Below, piece by piece: positions 1 to 9,137 of a stretch of DNA of 64,000 bases. Within the stretch, counting starts at the first letter, position 1. Every line of letters begins with the position of its first letter. The notes under the pieces were generated by a model that saw only the letters and a list, made by a program, of their open reading frames with translations, did not search any database and was not told where the DNA came from. A program made the position numbers and the translations under genes. Source of the stretch: Pseudomonas taiwanensis (lineage in GTDB: Bacteria > Pseudomonadota > Gammaproteobacteria > Pseudomonadales > Pseudomonadaceae); NCBI RefSeq assembly GCF_013393345.1, contig NZ_QJRF01000067.1, positions 207,350-271,349 on the forward strand, given 5' to 3'.

Positions 1-3000
1 CTCTGATATTCAGTAGCAGTTGCTCTGGCATGAAGGCGAGCTGTTCCGCCCCAGTGTTGGTATTGAATGCGTGGACGAAACCTTCGTTCGTGCCTACGAA
101 AAGAGACTGGTCCTCAACCCTGCATCCTGTGAGGGTATCGTCGGTGAAGTCGTTGTTCACACAGCCATAGGTGACCAATCGGGGAACGGAGTGCAGCGGA
201 TCACCCAATGTCCGCCGCTCGACTCCGTTGTCGTTCCCCCTGATCCAATTGATCAGTTCGGTACGTTCGGCATCGTCGTTGGCTCGTACATTTCCTCGGG
301 TGATGGTGGTGTTGGCAGTGTTCAGCAGATAGTTCGCCTGGTTCAGGTTCACCGGGCTGGTAGGACTATTGCCGATGAAAGTGAATACCTTCCGATCGGC
401 TGCAAGCGGGATCTGCTTAGCAACACCGCCCAGTTCGGTGTTGTTGCCGTCGTCCCCGGTGGTCCATACGCTGCGGGCATCGTTCACGAAGAAGCCAGTG
501 CGAGGATCGATCGCAGCGATGTTATCCGCGTCGAGAATGATCTCGCCGGTGTTGTTAAAAATCTTGTATCGCTTCACGTTACCCGGCCAACGGTCATTCT
601 TGGTCGGCTTGAACAGGGCGAAATACACCTCGTTCTTGTTGTTCTGCCGGTTGAACTGGTTGACCGTGGCGCCGGGGCTGACGAACGTGGTGTCGGTCGA
701 CATGACGCTCTGGATAATCTTGCTGAATGCGTTGGCCAGGCCTTGGTAGTCTTCCGCGGTATAGGTTGATTTGGTCGTGCTGTTTTCGCTGATGGGGGAA
801 GCCATGTCTCTCAGGAAGGCTTTAACGTTCGTACTCTGAGTCGTACCACCTGCGTTCAGCGCAAAGCCGATGGTATGGGTGGTGATCGTCTGTTTGTCGG
901 CGATGCTTCCAAGCACGTCATTGTTGTAAACCCAGTTCATGAGCGTACGACCGCACTGTTCGCCGGAGTTTGTTGCATCACCACTGCAAGAACCGGTAAG
1001 CGCAGCGATGCTGCTTCTGGTTCCGCTGGTGTTTTCGTTGGCTTGGCCGTCGGTGAGCAGCACTAAGTGGTTGGGTTGGCAGGCGCTTGTGATGGGAGTG
1101 TCGAATGACTGGCGTTCACCGCGGTAATACTTCACCGCTTCGTCCAGCGTCGGGACTATCGGGGTGGAGTCGTTGGCCGTCATCGCTTGCACGAGCGCAT
1201 TCAGGTGCTGCCTGACCGTGGCGCTGCTGGCAATCAGGTCACCGCTCGCCACCTTGAACACCAAGCGAATGCTTTCCGTTGGCGACGTCTCGAAGCTTCG
1301 CAGCTTGAGATCGTTGTCCGCTGTAGGCGTGACGAACAGGCTTAGCGCGCTGCCAGGTGCCCAGCCACTCCGGGCGAAAATGCTTTGCAGTTCAGTCGCA
1401 ATGCTGGCGTTGGTGCACGTGAAGCTATGGCCAGCGGTCCAGCCGCCACCATTATTGTCGATAGTGCAGGTACTGCCAGTGGTCTTCGTTCTTCCACTCA
1501 GATCTCTGGCGTTGGTGGTGAACTGCGCAGAGCTGTTTGCCCTTTCGAAGGCGATGCTTGTACTGACACTCGGATCGCTGGTGGTTTCCTGTGGTGTCAT
1601 CAGAACCTTGGCGCTAAGGACGGTAGCGCCCTGACGAATCTGCAGGTTTTCGAAGCGGGCCCCGACAAGGCTTCGCGTCATCGGGATGATTTCACCGGCG
1701 AGGTTTACGCTGCCAGCCGTATCCTCGTGACCATCGTTCTTCTGGGCGATGACTCGCGCCTCGACGATGGGGTTGAGACAGCCGCCCGAGCCGCCGGTGT
1801 ACTGGACGTTCAGCACCGGCTGCAACCCAATGCCACCGTCGATGCTTCTAGCTGTCCTGGTGCCCGTGCTTGCAGCCGTAGGCTTCAGGTAGAAGGCCAT
1901 GGAGTTATTGCCACACCAACCGCTGGTGCCGCCCAGGTTCACCACCTCCTGGACAGCACTGGTGACATCTGGCCCTTCCACATAGACCGCAGGGTTGTTG
2001 TTGACCCAGGCGGGGGCGGCCCAGGTGGTCAGCGCGGAGGTAGTCGTCCTGGTCGTGAGGTCGCTGGTGTTACTGAACGCAGTCGCATCGCCTACTTTCT
2101 CGGCTCTCACCTCGAAGGTTACTGGCACGTCGCTGGAGGAGGCGGGCACGAAATCGATCCTGGCGGATTGAATGGTTGCTCCCCTGGGAATGCCGACGTT
2201 CTGGAAACGTAGGGCTCCCATTCGCGATTCGACTGCCGTGACCTGGGTCGTGTACTCGATATAGATGCGTGGTTTAGTTGTTTCCGAGCAACGGCGGGCA
2301 CAGAAGCTGTAGTTGGTCGTACTGTTCGCCTTGAAGCGGATAACCAGATCACCGATCTGGTCAGCTACTGGGTCAATCCCTTTGAGCGTATTGAGTTGGT
2401 CGGTGATTCGGAAGCGGGTGGCGGTTCCGTCTCTCCAAGTCGTAGCACTGCTGTTCACATTGTTAGGGAACGTTCTCGACGCCGTGGAAGTGCCATCGTT
2501 GGGATCGTCGGGAGTTTTGTCCTGCTCAAGTGCGAAGCCGATTGTCGGTGCCGTGCTCTGGGTGTTGGTCGGGGTGACTTCCAGCCAAGCATTGGTAATG
2601 GTGGCCGAACTGGGAAGGTTTAACCCCTTGAAGATAAAGAACGCGGTTTCCGCACCAATGTTCAGACTGTTTAATCTGTCATTGTCGCAGCGATTGCCGC
2701 TATTTCGGTTCGGAGAGGAAAGCGAGCAGGCAACTTTGTATGGGGTTCCACGGTCAGTACCTGACTTCTCCAAGAAGGCGCCGGCATTCTCCAGAAGTGT
2801 GCTATTGGTTCCCGGTTGGTTCGTTGGCTGATTTGCCAGAATATTTCCCATCAATAGGGAGGCGCTGTCAGCGACGGCTCGCTGGCTTGGAGTGACGTTA
2901 ACCACCTGGGTCGCGTCATCGTCACTTTGAAGTATTTCTGGTTGGGATGCGATTTGCGATATCGATGTTAGCGGTTGGTCGATATTGGTGATCGGATACA

Positions 3001-3340
3001 CCATTCTGGTGTTGTTGTATGCACTGCGTGGGTTCAGCACCATGATTCCGGCGTTTATATTGCTCGCAGTGCTGATAATGTCTCCGAAGGCCTGTTTGAG
3101 GATGGCCATGCGCGACTTTTGGCTACCAGACGGATAACTGTCGTCCTCGTCGGTACGCCACGCCATCGAGCCTGAGTTGTCCAGGACAAACAGTACGTTC
3201 GGGCGAACGTTGCTGCCGATGGCAGGGCCGGCAAAGAATATTTCGGTGTCATCCGCATAACTGTTGGCCGCGCTCAAGATAAGAAGGCTCGAAATAGAAC
3301 TGATGAGCAGGCGGGGCAGGAAATTTTTGTGTTTATTCAT
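1..3340 (-). CDS. pilY1: Type IV pilus tip adhesin/biogenesis factor PilY1, partial (C-terminus off the left edge)
   Basis: PilY1 sits at the tip of type IVa pili on a complex of minor pilins and mediates adhesion and surface sensing. The ATG is preceded by GGAG five bases upstream, and 1,113 residues are open to the window edge. A signal peptide covers residues 1-29 (cleavage after SYA). A von Willebrand A domain opens with the metal-site motif DNSGS at residues 54-58 and resumes with LVLLTDGQ around residue 760. About 700 residues lie between these motifs, far more than in a normal vWA domain. The insert holds three similar beta-rich modules near residues 220-360, 375-530 and 550-690, each starting with a pattern like IPxGATIxSA. 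FVGTNEGFVHAFN at about residue 1081 marks the start of the C-terminal beta-propeller, so the full protein should be much longer than the ~1,160 residues of P. aeruginosa PilY1. It is the last visible gene of the minor pilin operon. Frame was checked by hand at several points, not base by base. Confidence 0.93.
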   Translation of the reverse strand, partial: MNKHKNFLPRLLISSISSLLILSAANSYADDTEIFFAGPAIGSNVRPNVLFVLDNSGSMAWRTDEDDSYPSGSQKSRMAILKQAFGDIISTASNINAGIMVLNPRSAYNNTRMVYPITNIDQPLTSISQIASQPEILQSDDDATQVVNVTPSQRAVADSASLLMGNILANQPTNQPGTNSTLLENAGAFLEKSGTDRGTPYKVACSLSSPNRNSGNRCDNDRLNSLNIGAETAFFIFKGLNLPSSATITNAWLEVTPTNTQSTAPTIGFALEQDKTPDDPNDGTSTASRTFPNNVNSSATTWRDGTATRFRITDQLNTLKGIDPVADQIGDLVIRFKANSTTNYSFCARRCSETTKPRIYIEYTTQVTAVESRMGALRFQNVGIPRGATIQSARIDFVPASSSDVPVTFEVRAEKVGDATAFSNTSDLTTRTTTSALTTWAAPAWVNNNPAVYVEGPDVTSAVQEVVNLGGTSGWCGNNSMAFYLKPTAASTGTRTARSIDGGIGLQPVLNVQYTGGSGGCLNPIVEARVIAQKNDGHEDTAGSVNLAGEIIPMTRSLVGARFENLQIRQGATVLSAKVLMTPQETTSDPSVSTSIAFERANSSAQFTTNARDLSGRTKTTGSTCTIDNNGGGWTAGHSFTCTNASIATELQSIFARSGWAPGSALSLFVTPTADNDLKLRSFETSPTESIRLVFKVASGDLIASSATVRQHLNALVQAMTANDSTPIVPTLDEAVKYYRGERQSFDTPITSACQPNHLVLLTDGQANENTSGTRSSIAALTGSCSGDATNSGEQCGRTLMNWVYNNDVLGSIADKQTITTHTIGFALNAGGTTQSTNVKAFLRDMASPISENSTTKSTYTAEDYQGLANAFSKIIQSVMSTDTTFVSPGATVNQFNRQNNKNEVYFALFKPTKNDRWPGNVKRYKIFNNTGEIILDADNIAAIDPRTGFFVNDARSVWTTGDDGNNTELGGVAKQIPLAADRKVFTFIGNSPTSPVNLNQANYLLNTANTTITRGNVRANDDAERTELINWIRGNDNGVERRTLGDPLHSVPRLVTYGCVNNDFTDDTLTGCRVEDQSLFVGTNEGFVHAFNTNTGAEQLAFMPEQLLLNIR

Positions 3341-3359
3341 AATGGCTCCGTATGCCGAA

Positions 3360-3830
3360 TCAGCGAATTTCGCGATCGCGGTAACCTTGGAGGTGAAGTG
3401 CGTTCGTGTTCGAGCCGTTCGTGGGAATGCTCGATGGTGTAGTACTTGCGGTATCTGCAAGGCTGGCGCGGCTTGATATGTCGTAGATGACTATTACCGG
3501 CGTGCCCGGCTTTACATCCAAGCTATAGCCATCGGCCAGATCACCTGTCGTCTGAACCCTTGTATGTGCGACCCGGCCGCTCGGATAGGTCATTGCTACA
3601 ACGGTATCAGTCGGTGGTACTGCCTGAGAGTCCAGCGTGTTGACGGTGGCAGCAATTCCACTTTCCGAAGTCTGGAAAGCAATATTATTTTCCTGCGCGT
3701 TGTAAGCCATCTTTTCCTGCAATGAGGAAAGGTTTGCTGCAGAAATCGCCAGTAAAGTCAGTAGTAACAAGAGAATCAGGCTGACAAACAGCGCTACGCC
3801 TCTCTGATCTTGGATTTTTGAACTGGTCAT
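3360..3830 (-). CDS. pilX: Minor pilin PilX
   Basis: 156-residue minor pilin of the PilX type, a component of the pilus tip/initiation complex that supports PilY1. The N-terminus has a short leader, then RGVALFVSLILLLLLTLLAI, the hydrophobic helix of the PilX_N family, in which the usual FTLIE is replaced by VALFV. A NLSSLQEKMA stretch typical of PilX follows. The ATG shares one base with the stop of pilW (TAATG), indicating translational coupling. pilY1 starts 19 bases downstream. Confidence 0.92.
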   Translation of the reverse strand: MTSSKIQDQRGVALFVSLILLLLLTLLAISAANLSSLQEKMAYNAQENNIAFQTSESGIAATVNTLDSQAVPPTDTVVAMTYPSGRVAHTRVQTTGDLADGYSLDVKPGTPVIVIYDISSRASLADTASTTPSSIPTNGSNTNALHLQGYRDREIR

Positions 3831-4861
3831 TAACGGTTTCTCACATCAATGATGGCGTTGTATGCGCGTCGCAGGCGATTCTGATCTGACGTGGGAGGCG
3901 TCCAGGTGAGGTTCGTCCCGAGATTAGCAATGGGATAGCTAGCGGTGCTGGATGTGATTGAAGGTGTGTCCGGGCTGGACATCACCAGACTAATTTGTAG
4001 TTGGCTAACCTGCGCGCGGAGTGCATCGGTCAGGCTTGATGCATTAATCCATCTGATCTGGTTTCCGGTATTTATCCCATACAGGATCTGGAAGTTATCA
4101 ACGTCAGCAATCAACGCATCATTATTCTTGTACAAAGTGGATCGGTTGTTGTTCGTGTTATCGCTACGAATGCTGTAAGACGCAGTGAGGATAGGGTGAA
4201 CACGTGCTCCTTCAGCTATCCCATTGAAGCTTGGGGCAGGGCCCGCATTTCCATTTACAGTAGCTCCACTGATGCTGCTGATCGTGTAGCGCCATCGTGG
4301 TGAAGCGTTGGCCCCTAAATCAGTTGGAGCTGCGATGTTGCCAGTAAAGGTCGCAACTCGTTCGCAGTCCGTAATCAGGAATTCTTGACCGTTCCCATTA
4401 TTGACCCGCAAGTTTCCATTGGTACTTGTAAAGGTAATGGACGACGACGATATGCTGGTCGCTCGACCGTTCACGGGAGAGGCATAGACAATTTCCACTC
4501 TGTCGCTACCAGTGTTGGCGGCTTCGCATGTCAACGTTGCTGATTGACTGCAATCCGAGGCTTGGCTGGTTATGGCGTCACGTGGAAACATTCGAAAGGA
4601 GTTGGTAATTGAGACATCCGAAGGGCTCGCACAGCCCTGATACCCGAGACGCCTGAAGTCCCTTTTCAGTATTTCTAGCGCGACTCGACTGCTTTCCTGA
4701 AGCCTGGCCATCTCGGTATTTGTCCGGCTGCTTGCTTGGGAATTGCTGAAAATCTGGACTACCCCAAGTAGAAGAAGTGAGCTGAGCAGAATCGCTACCA
4801 TCAACTCGATCAGAGAGAGGCCAGCCTGTCGACCAAAGGCAGGGGTGTGGCGAATTCTCAT
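3830..4861 (-). CDS. pilW: Minor pilin PilW
   Basis: Minor pilin PilW, processed by PilD and built into the pilus tip. I chose the ATG at 4861 because it overlaps the pilV stop in an ATGA arrangement and gives MRIRHTPAFGRQAG as leader, then LSLIELM with the conserved Glu at position 5 of the mature protein. An in-frame start nine codons upstream (4888) lies inside pilV and is less likely. The protein is about 343 residues, usual for PilW, with a Ser/Thr/Asn-rich C-terminal part. The gene is GC-poor: one 60-base line (4081-4140) has 24 G+C. Confidence 0.92.
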   Translation of the reverse strand: MRIRHTPAFGRQAGLSLIELMVAILLSSLLLLGVVQIFSNSQASSRTNTEMARLQESSRVALEILKRDFRRLGYQGCASPSDVSITNSFRMFPRDAITSQASDCSQSATLTCEAANTGSDRVEIVYASPVNGRATSISSSSITFTSTNGNLRVNNGNGQEFLITDCERVATFTGNIAAPTDLGANASPRWRYTISSISGATVNGNAGPAPSFNGIAEGARVHPILTASYSIRSDNTNNNRSTLYKNNDALIADVDNFQILYGINTGNQIRWINASSLTDALRAQVSQLQISLVMSSPDTPSITSSTASYPIANLGTNLTWTPPTSDQNRLRRAYNAIIDVRNR

Positions 4862-5328
4862 AGGTCGACTCTCAAGGCAAATGAGCATTGGGGAACATTG
4901 TTGACGCGCGGGCAGGACGCGGAACTATCTTCCAGCCAGATGATGGTGATGGTGTATTGGTTTCCGTTTCTGGACGCCGTACCTGTAAGTCCTGCTTGTC
5001 CCAAACTGGTAAGCCACTCCCGTACATCCAATGTGGCAGCATTGCTCAGCGAGCAGCCGTTAGAGGATGACTTGCAACCAGGGTCGCTAGGAATGGTAGT
5101 GGCCGACGTAACGACGTAATCGTTGGTGGTGGTCGCACGGGTCTTATTTAGACGCATGCGTTCAGCGAAGTCGTAAGCCAGAGTGACTGCCTGGTTGCGT
5201 TGAAAGGAACTCTGATTGGACTTCATGCTGGTCATCATGAGCGTGGCCATGCCCAAAAGACCGATAGCCAGTACCAAAAGCGCAATCAATACCTCAATCA
5301 ATGTGAAGCCACGGCACTTGATTTTCAT
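4858..5328 (-). CDS. pilV: Minor pilin PilV
   Basis: Minor pilin PilV, about 156 residues. The leader MKIKCRG is followed by FTLIEVLIALLVLAIGLLG, a type III prepilin signal with Glu at +5. I chose the ATG at 5328 because it forms an ATGA overlap with the fimU stop; an ATG two codons upstream (5334) is equally open. The C-terminal half contains several cysteines, as in other PilV proteins. It is translationally coupled on both sides, to fimU upstream and pilW downstream. Confidence 0.91.
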   Translation of the reverse strand: MKIKCRGFTLIEVLIALLVLAIGLLGMATLMMTSMKSNQSSFQRNQAVTLAYDFAERMRLNKTRATTTNDYVVTSATTIPSDPGCKSSSNGCSLSNAATLDVREWLTSLGQAGLTGTASRNGNQYTITIIWLEDSSASCPRVNNVPQCSFALRVDL

Positions 5329-5852
5329 GGGCATTGTCCGTTCCCCCCGGAACGTGCCTGGCCCGCAATATTGACGGTGACCTGGCGAGAGCTGCCTACA
5401 CCGCGGCTATCACAGACCCGCAGTGATGACGTTTGGGCCGAGGTTCCGTCGGTCTGGAAATCCACGGAGGTGGCTGCGTTCGCGACCCCTCGAATAGTAT
5501 TGCCGTCATTAGAGGCTGGAATGATTCGCAGGAGCTCGGCCGTTGCGGCAGACCCATTACCGTCGATGTCACGGAAGGCGATCACACCATTCTCCCAGTC
5601 GGTCGTATTGCAGGCCTTGGGGAATGTGGCGTTGTTTGCATCGGTGCTACCGCAAACTCGGGTTAGCGTTCGAGTGGTTACAGCCTCTGACCTGGCATAT
5701 TGCAGAATTCCAAGGAGGCTGTTGGTCTGAGTGGAGATGCGGCTGTTCAAGATTGCGGTCATGAAACTCGGATAGCCGATGCTGCCGAGTATCGCAACGA
5801 TGGCAACTACTACCATCAGTTCGATCAGTGTGAATCCATTTCGGGACTGCAT
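5325..5852 (-). CDS. fimU: Minor pilin FimU (GspH/FimT family)
   Basis: Minor pilin of about 175 residues with leader MQSRNG and mature start FTLIELMVVVAIVAILGSIG. The GspH-type C-terminal domain contains FRDIDGNG and a terminal VNIAGQARSGG segment. FimU links the tip complex of minor pilins to the PilA shaft. The reading frame is open 36 codons further upstream, but the internal ATG gives the canonical six-residue leader. The 98 bases between fimT and this start are the largest gap inside the cluster, so a separate promoter here is possible. Confidence 0.9.
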   Translation of the reverse strand: MQSRNGFTLIELMVVVAIVAILGSIGYPSFMTAILNSRISTQTNSLLGILQYARSEAVTTRTLTRVCGSTDANNATFPKACNTTDWENGVIAFRDIDGNGSAATAELLRIIPASNDGNTIRGVANAATSVDFQTDGTSAQTSSLRVCDSRGVGSSRQVTVNIAGQARSGGNGQCP

Positions 5853-5950
5853 TGCGTCACATCCTGTTGGGCCCACCTGCACACTAACTTTTGGGCAGGA
5901 AAGTGCCAGTGTACTAGGACAGGCGTACAGAATCCGCGACGAATAACCAC

Positions 5951-6466
5951 TCAGTTGCACCGCGCGTTTTCAAGGGGTGCACGGGTTCTCGGACGACCTG
6001 TTACGTTGATCACAATCTGCTGGAGAGGCCGGTTTTGCCGGCATAAGGTCAATGTGCCATTCAGGGAGTGCGTCGTTCCATCGGGCAGGAACTGGAGATA
6101 GGTTTTTCGCCTGAAGTTGACCCAGAACCAGCTATCGCTCTCGGGCAGATCTAACGAAAGCATTATGTCTTCGCCAGGGCTCTGCTGCCCATCCTTGTTC
6201 TGGTCGTGGAAGACGACGATTTGTCCGCGCCATTCGACGCTCTCTGCACATGGGTTTCCGCCACCACATATAGCTACTACCTTGCGCTCCATCACCGCCT
6301 TGCCACGTGCATAATGCAGCGCCCCCAGCAACTGGTTAACGGCTTCGGTCTGGCGATTGCGCTCGACAGTCGAGACAAACGAAGGAAGCGCGGCGCCAAG
6401 CAGGATGCCGGCAATGAGCAGACAAAATAGAAGCTCGACCAGCGTATGGCCGTAACGTGATTTCAT
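5951..6466 (-). CDS. fimT: Prepilin-like protein FimT (GspH/FimT family)
   Basis: 171-residue pilin-like protein, first gene of the minor pilin cluster and upstream of fimU as in P. aeruginosa. The leader MKSRYG is followed by HTLVELLFCLLIAGILLGA: the first mature residue is His instead of Phe, while the Gly at -1 and Glu at +5 are kept. The GspH domain contains VVFHDQNKDG and ends with VINVTGRPRTR. FimT proteins have been linked to DNA binding in natural transformation; that role is known for the family and not shown here. It is divergent from thiO, 60 bases away. Confidence 0.87.
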   Translation of the reverse strand: MKSRYGHTLVELLFCLLIAGILLGAALPSFVSTVERNRQTEAVNQLLGALHYARGKAVMERKVVAICGGGNPCAESVEWRGQIVVFHDQNKDGQQSPGEDIMLSLDLPESDSWFWVNFRRKTYLQFLPDGTTHSLNGTLTLCRQNRPLQQIVINVTGRPRTRAPLENARCN

Positions 6467-6526
6467 GGTCGGCGTCCTTGCCGGGGCGGGAATGTGTGTG
6501 CGGGCAGTCTAAGGTGGGGTTTTTTG

Positions 6527-7636
6527 ATGCCAACCGATGTAGGAAAAAGCGTCGCCATTGTGGGTGGCGGTGCGATAGGACTTCTGAGCGCCCTGGAGTT
6601 GGCGCGCAATGGGCAGCAGGTTTGTCTGCTGGAGCGCGGCGACACGGGGCGCGAGTCTTCCTGGGCGGGGGGCGGTATCGTTTCTCCGCTGTACCCATGG
6701 CGATACAGCAGTGCAGTGACGGCATTGGCGCATTGGTCCCAGGACTTTTACCCACAACTCGGTCAGCGATTACTCGCTGAAACCGGGATAGATCCTGAGG
6801 TCCACGAGACCGGCCTCTATTGGCTGGATCTGGACGACGAAGCCGAAGCCCTGGCCTGGGCCGCGCGCGAAGGGCGGCCGCTGGCGCCGGTTGACATCGC
6901 TCAGGTGCATGCCGCGGTGCCGCCGCTGGGAACGGGATTTCAGCGGGCCATCTATATGTCCGGTGTCGCAAACGTGCGTAACCCGCGCCTGGCGCGAGCG
7001 CTGCGTGAAGCGCTGCTGCGGATGCCTAACGTGTCTGTGCAGGAACACTGCGAAGTGCATGGATTCGTTCGTCGGGACGGGCGCGTGATCGGAGTGGAAA
7101 CGGCCCAGGGCGAAGTGCTGGCGGATCGGGTCGTGCTGGCAGCGGGTGCCTGGAGCGGTGAGCTGCTTGGCCTGCTCGGGCTGACGCTTCCGGTGGAGCC
7201 GGTGAAGGGGCAGATGATCCTGTTCAAGTGCGCCGCGGATTTCCTGCCGGCCATGGTGCTGGCCAAGGGGCGTTATGCGATCCCGCGCCGAGACGGTCAT
7301 ATCCTCGTGGGCAGCACGCTGGAGCATGCCGGCTTCGACAAGACGCCCACGGACGATGCACTGGAAAGTCTCAAAGCCTCGGCTTTCGAGCTGTTGCCGC
7401 AACTGGCTGAGGCCGAACTGGTGGGGCATTGGGCGGGGCTGCGTCCCGGCTCACCGGAAGGCATTCCCTTCATCGGCCCGGTGCCGGGGGCGGATGGGCT
7501 TTGGCTGAACTGTGGTCACTACCGCAATGGGCTGGTGCTGGCACCGGCCTCGTGCCGACTGCTGGCGGACCTGATGCTGGGGCGCGAGCCCATTATTGAC
7601 CCGGCGCCGTACGCTCCCGCCGATAGATTGGCGTGA
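6527..7636 (+). CDS. thiO: Glycine oxidase ThiO (FAD-dependent amino acid oxidase)
   Basis: FAD-dependent oxidase of the DAO family that oxidises glycine to the imine of glyoxylate for the thiazole part of thiamine. The N-terminus has the dinucleotide-binding motif VAIVGGGAIGLLSALELA followed by an acidic residue (LLERG). The middle has GVANVRNPRLARALREAL and the C-terminus GHYRNGLVLAP, both typical of ThiO. About 369 residues. The start at 6527 is preceded by AAGGTGG; an upstream in-frame ATG at 6494 would add only a non-conserved extension. It sits between fimT and pilR as PA4548 does in P. aeruginosa. Confidence 0.9.
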   Translation: MPTDVGKSVAIVGGGAIGLLSALELARNGQQVCLLERGDTGRESSWAGGGIVSPLYPWRYSSAVTALAHWSQDFYPQLGQRLLAETGIDPEVHETGLYWLDLDDEAEALAWAAREGRPLAPVDIAQVHAAVPPLGTGFQRAIYMSGVANVRNPRLARALREALLRMPNVSVQEHCEVHGFVRRDGRVIGVETAQGEVLADRVVLAAGAWSGELLGLLGLTLPVEPVKGQMILFKCAADFLPAMVLAKGRYAIPRRDGHILVGSTLEHAGFDKTPTDDALESLKASAFELLPQLAEAELVGHWAGLRPGSPEGIPFIGPVPGADGLWLNCGHYRNGLVLAPASCRLLADLMLGREPIIDPAPYAPADRLA

Positions 7637-7677
7637 GGAATCTATTCGCTGTGCTGAATTGCCAGCGAATGGCTGTT

Positions 7678-7797
7678 TTTCGCTAGCAAGCTAGCTCCTA
7701 CAAGGTTCCTGGAACAGCGGTCGATCTCTGGCATAGCCAACCTATTCGCCAGCAAGCTGGCTCCTACTTTTTGCGGGAGCCGGCTTGCTGGTGAATG
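7678..7797. repeat. REP elements downstream of thiO and pilR
   Basis: Three GTAGGAG-type palindromes lie between the convergent thiO and pilR genes. The first is a 't' form (GCTAGCAAGCTAGC core) at 7681-7701. A 'c' form (GCCAGCAAGCTGGC core) follows at 7747-7767, with a facing partner at 7775-7796 that ends at the pilR stop codon. The stretch 7702-7743 resembles a shortened copy of the flank found beside other copies of this element. Confidence 0.85.
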
Positions 7798-9135
<1,338 letters not shown>

Positions 9136-9137
9136 GG

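Noticed and set aside
20..2212. Several plus-strand frames over the pilY1 region (20-769, 1164-1634, 1385-2212).
   Set aside because: The minus strand encodes PilY1 with signal peptide, vWA motifs and propeller start in one consistent frame; the plus frames are shadows.
6336..6971. A 211-codon minus-strand frame across the fimT-thiO divergent region.
   Set aside because: Arg/Pro-rich sequence typical of antisense GC-rich DNA, and it covers two real gene starts.
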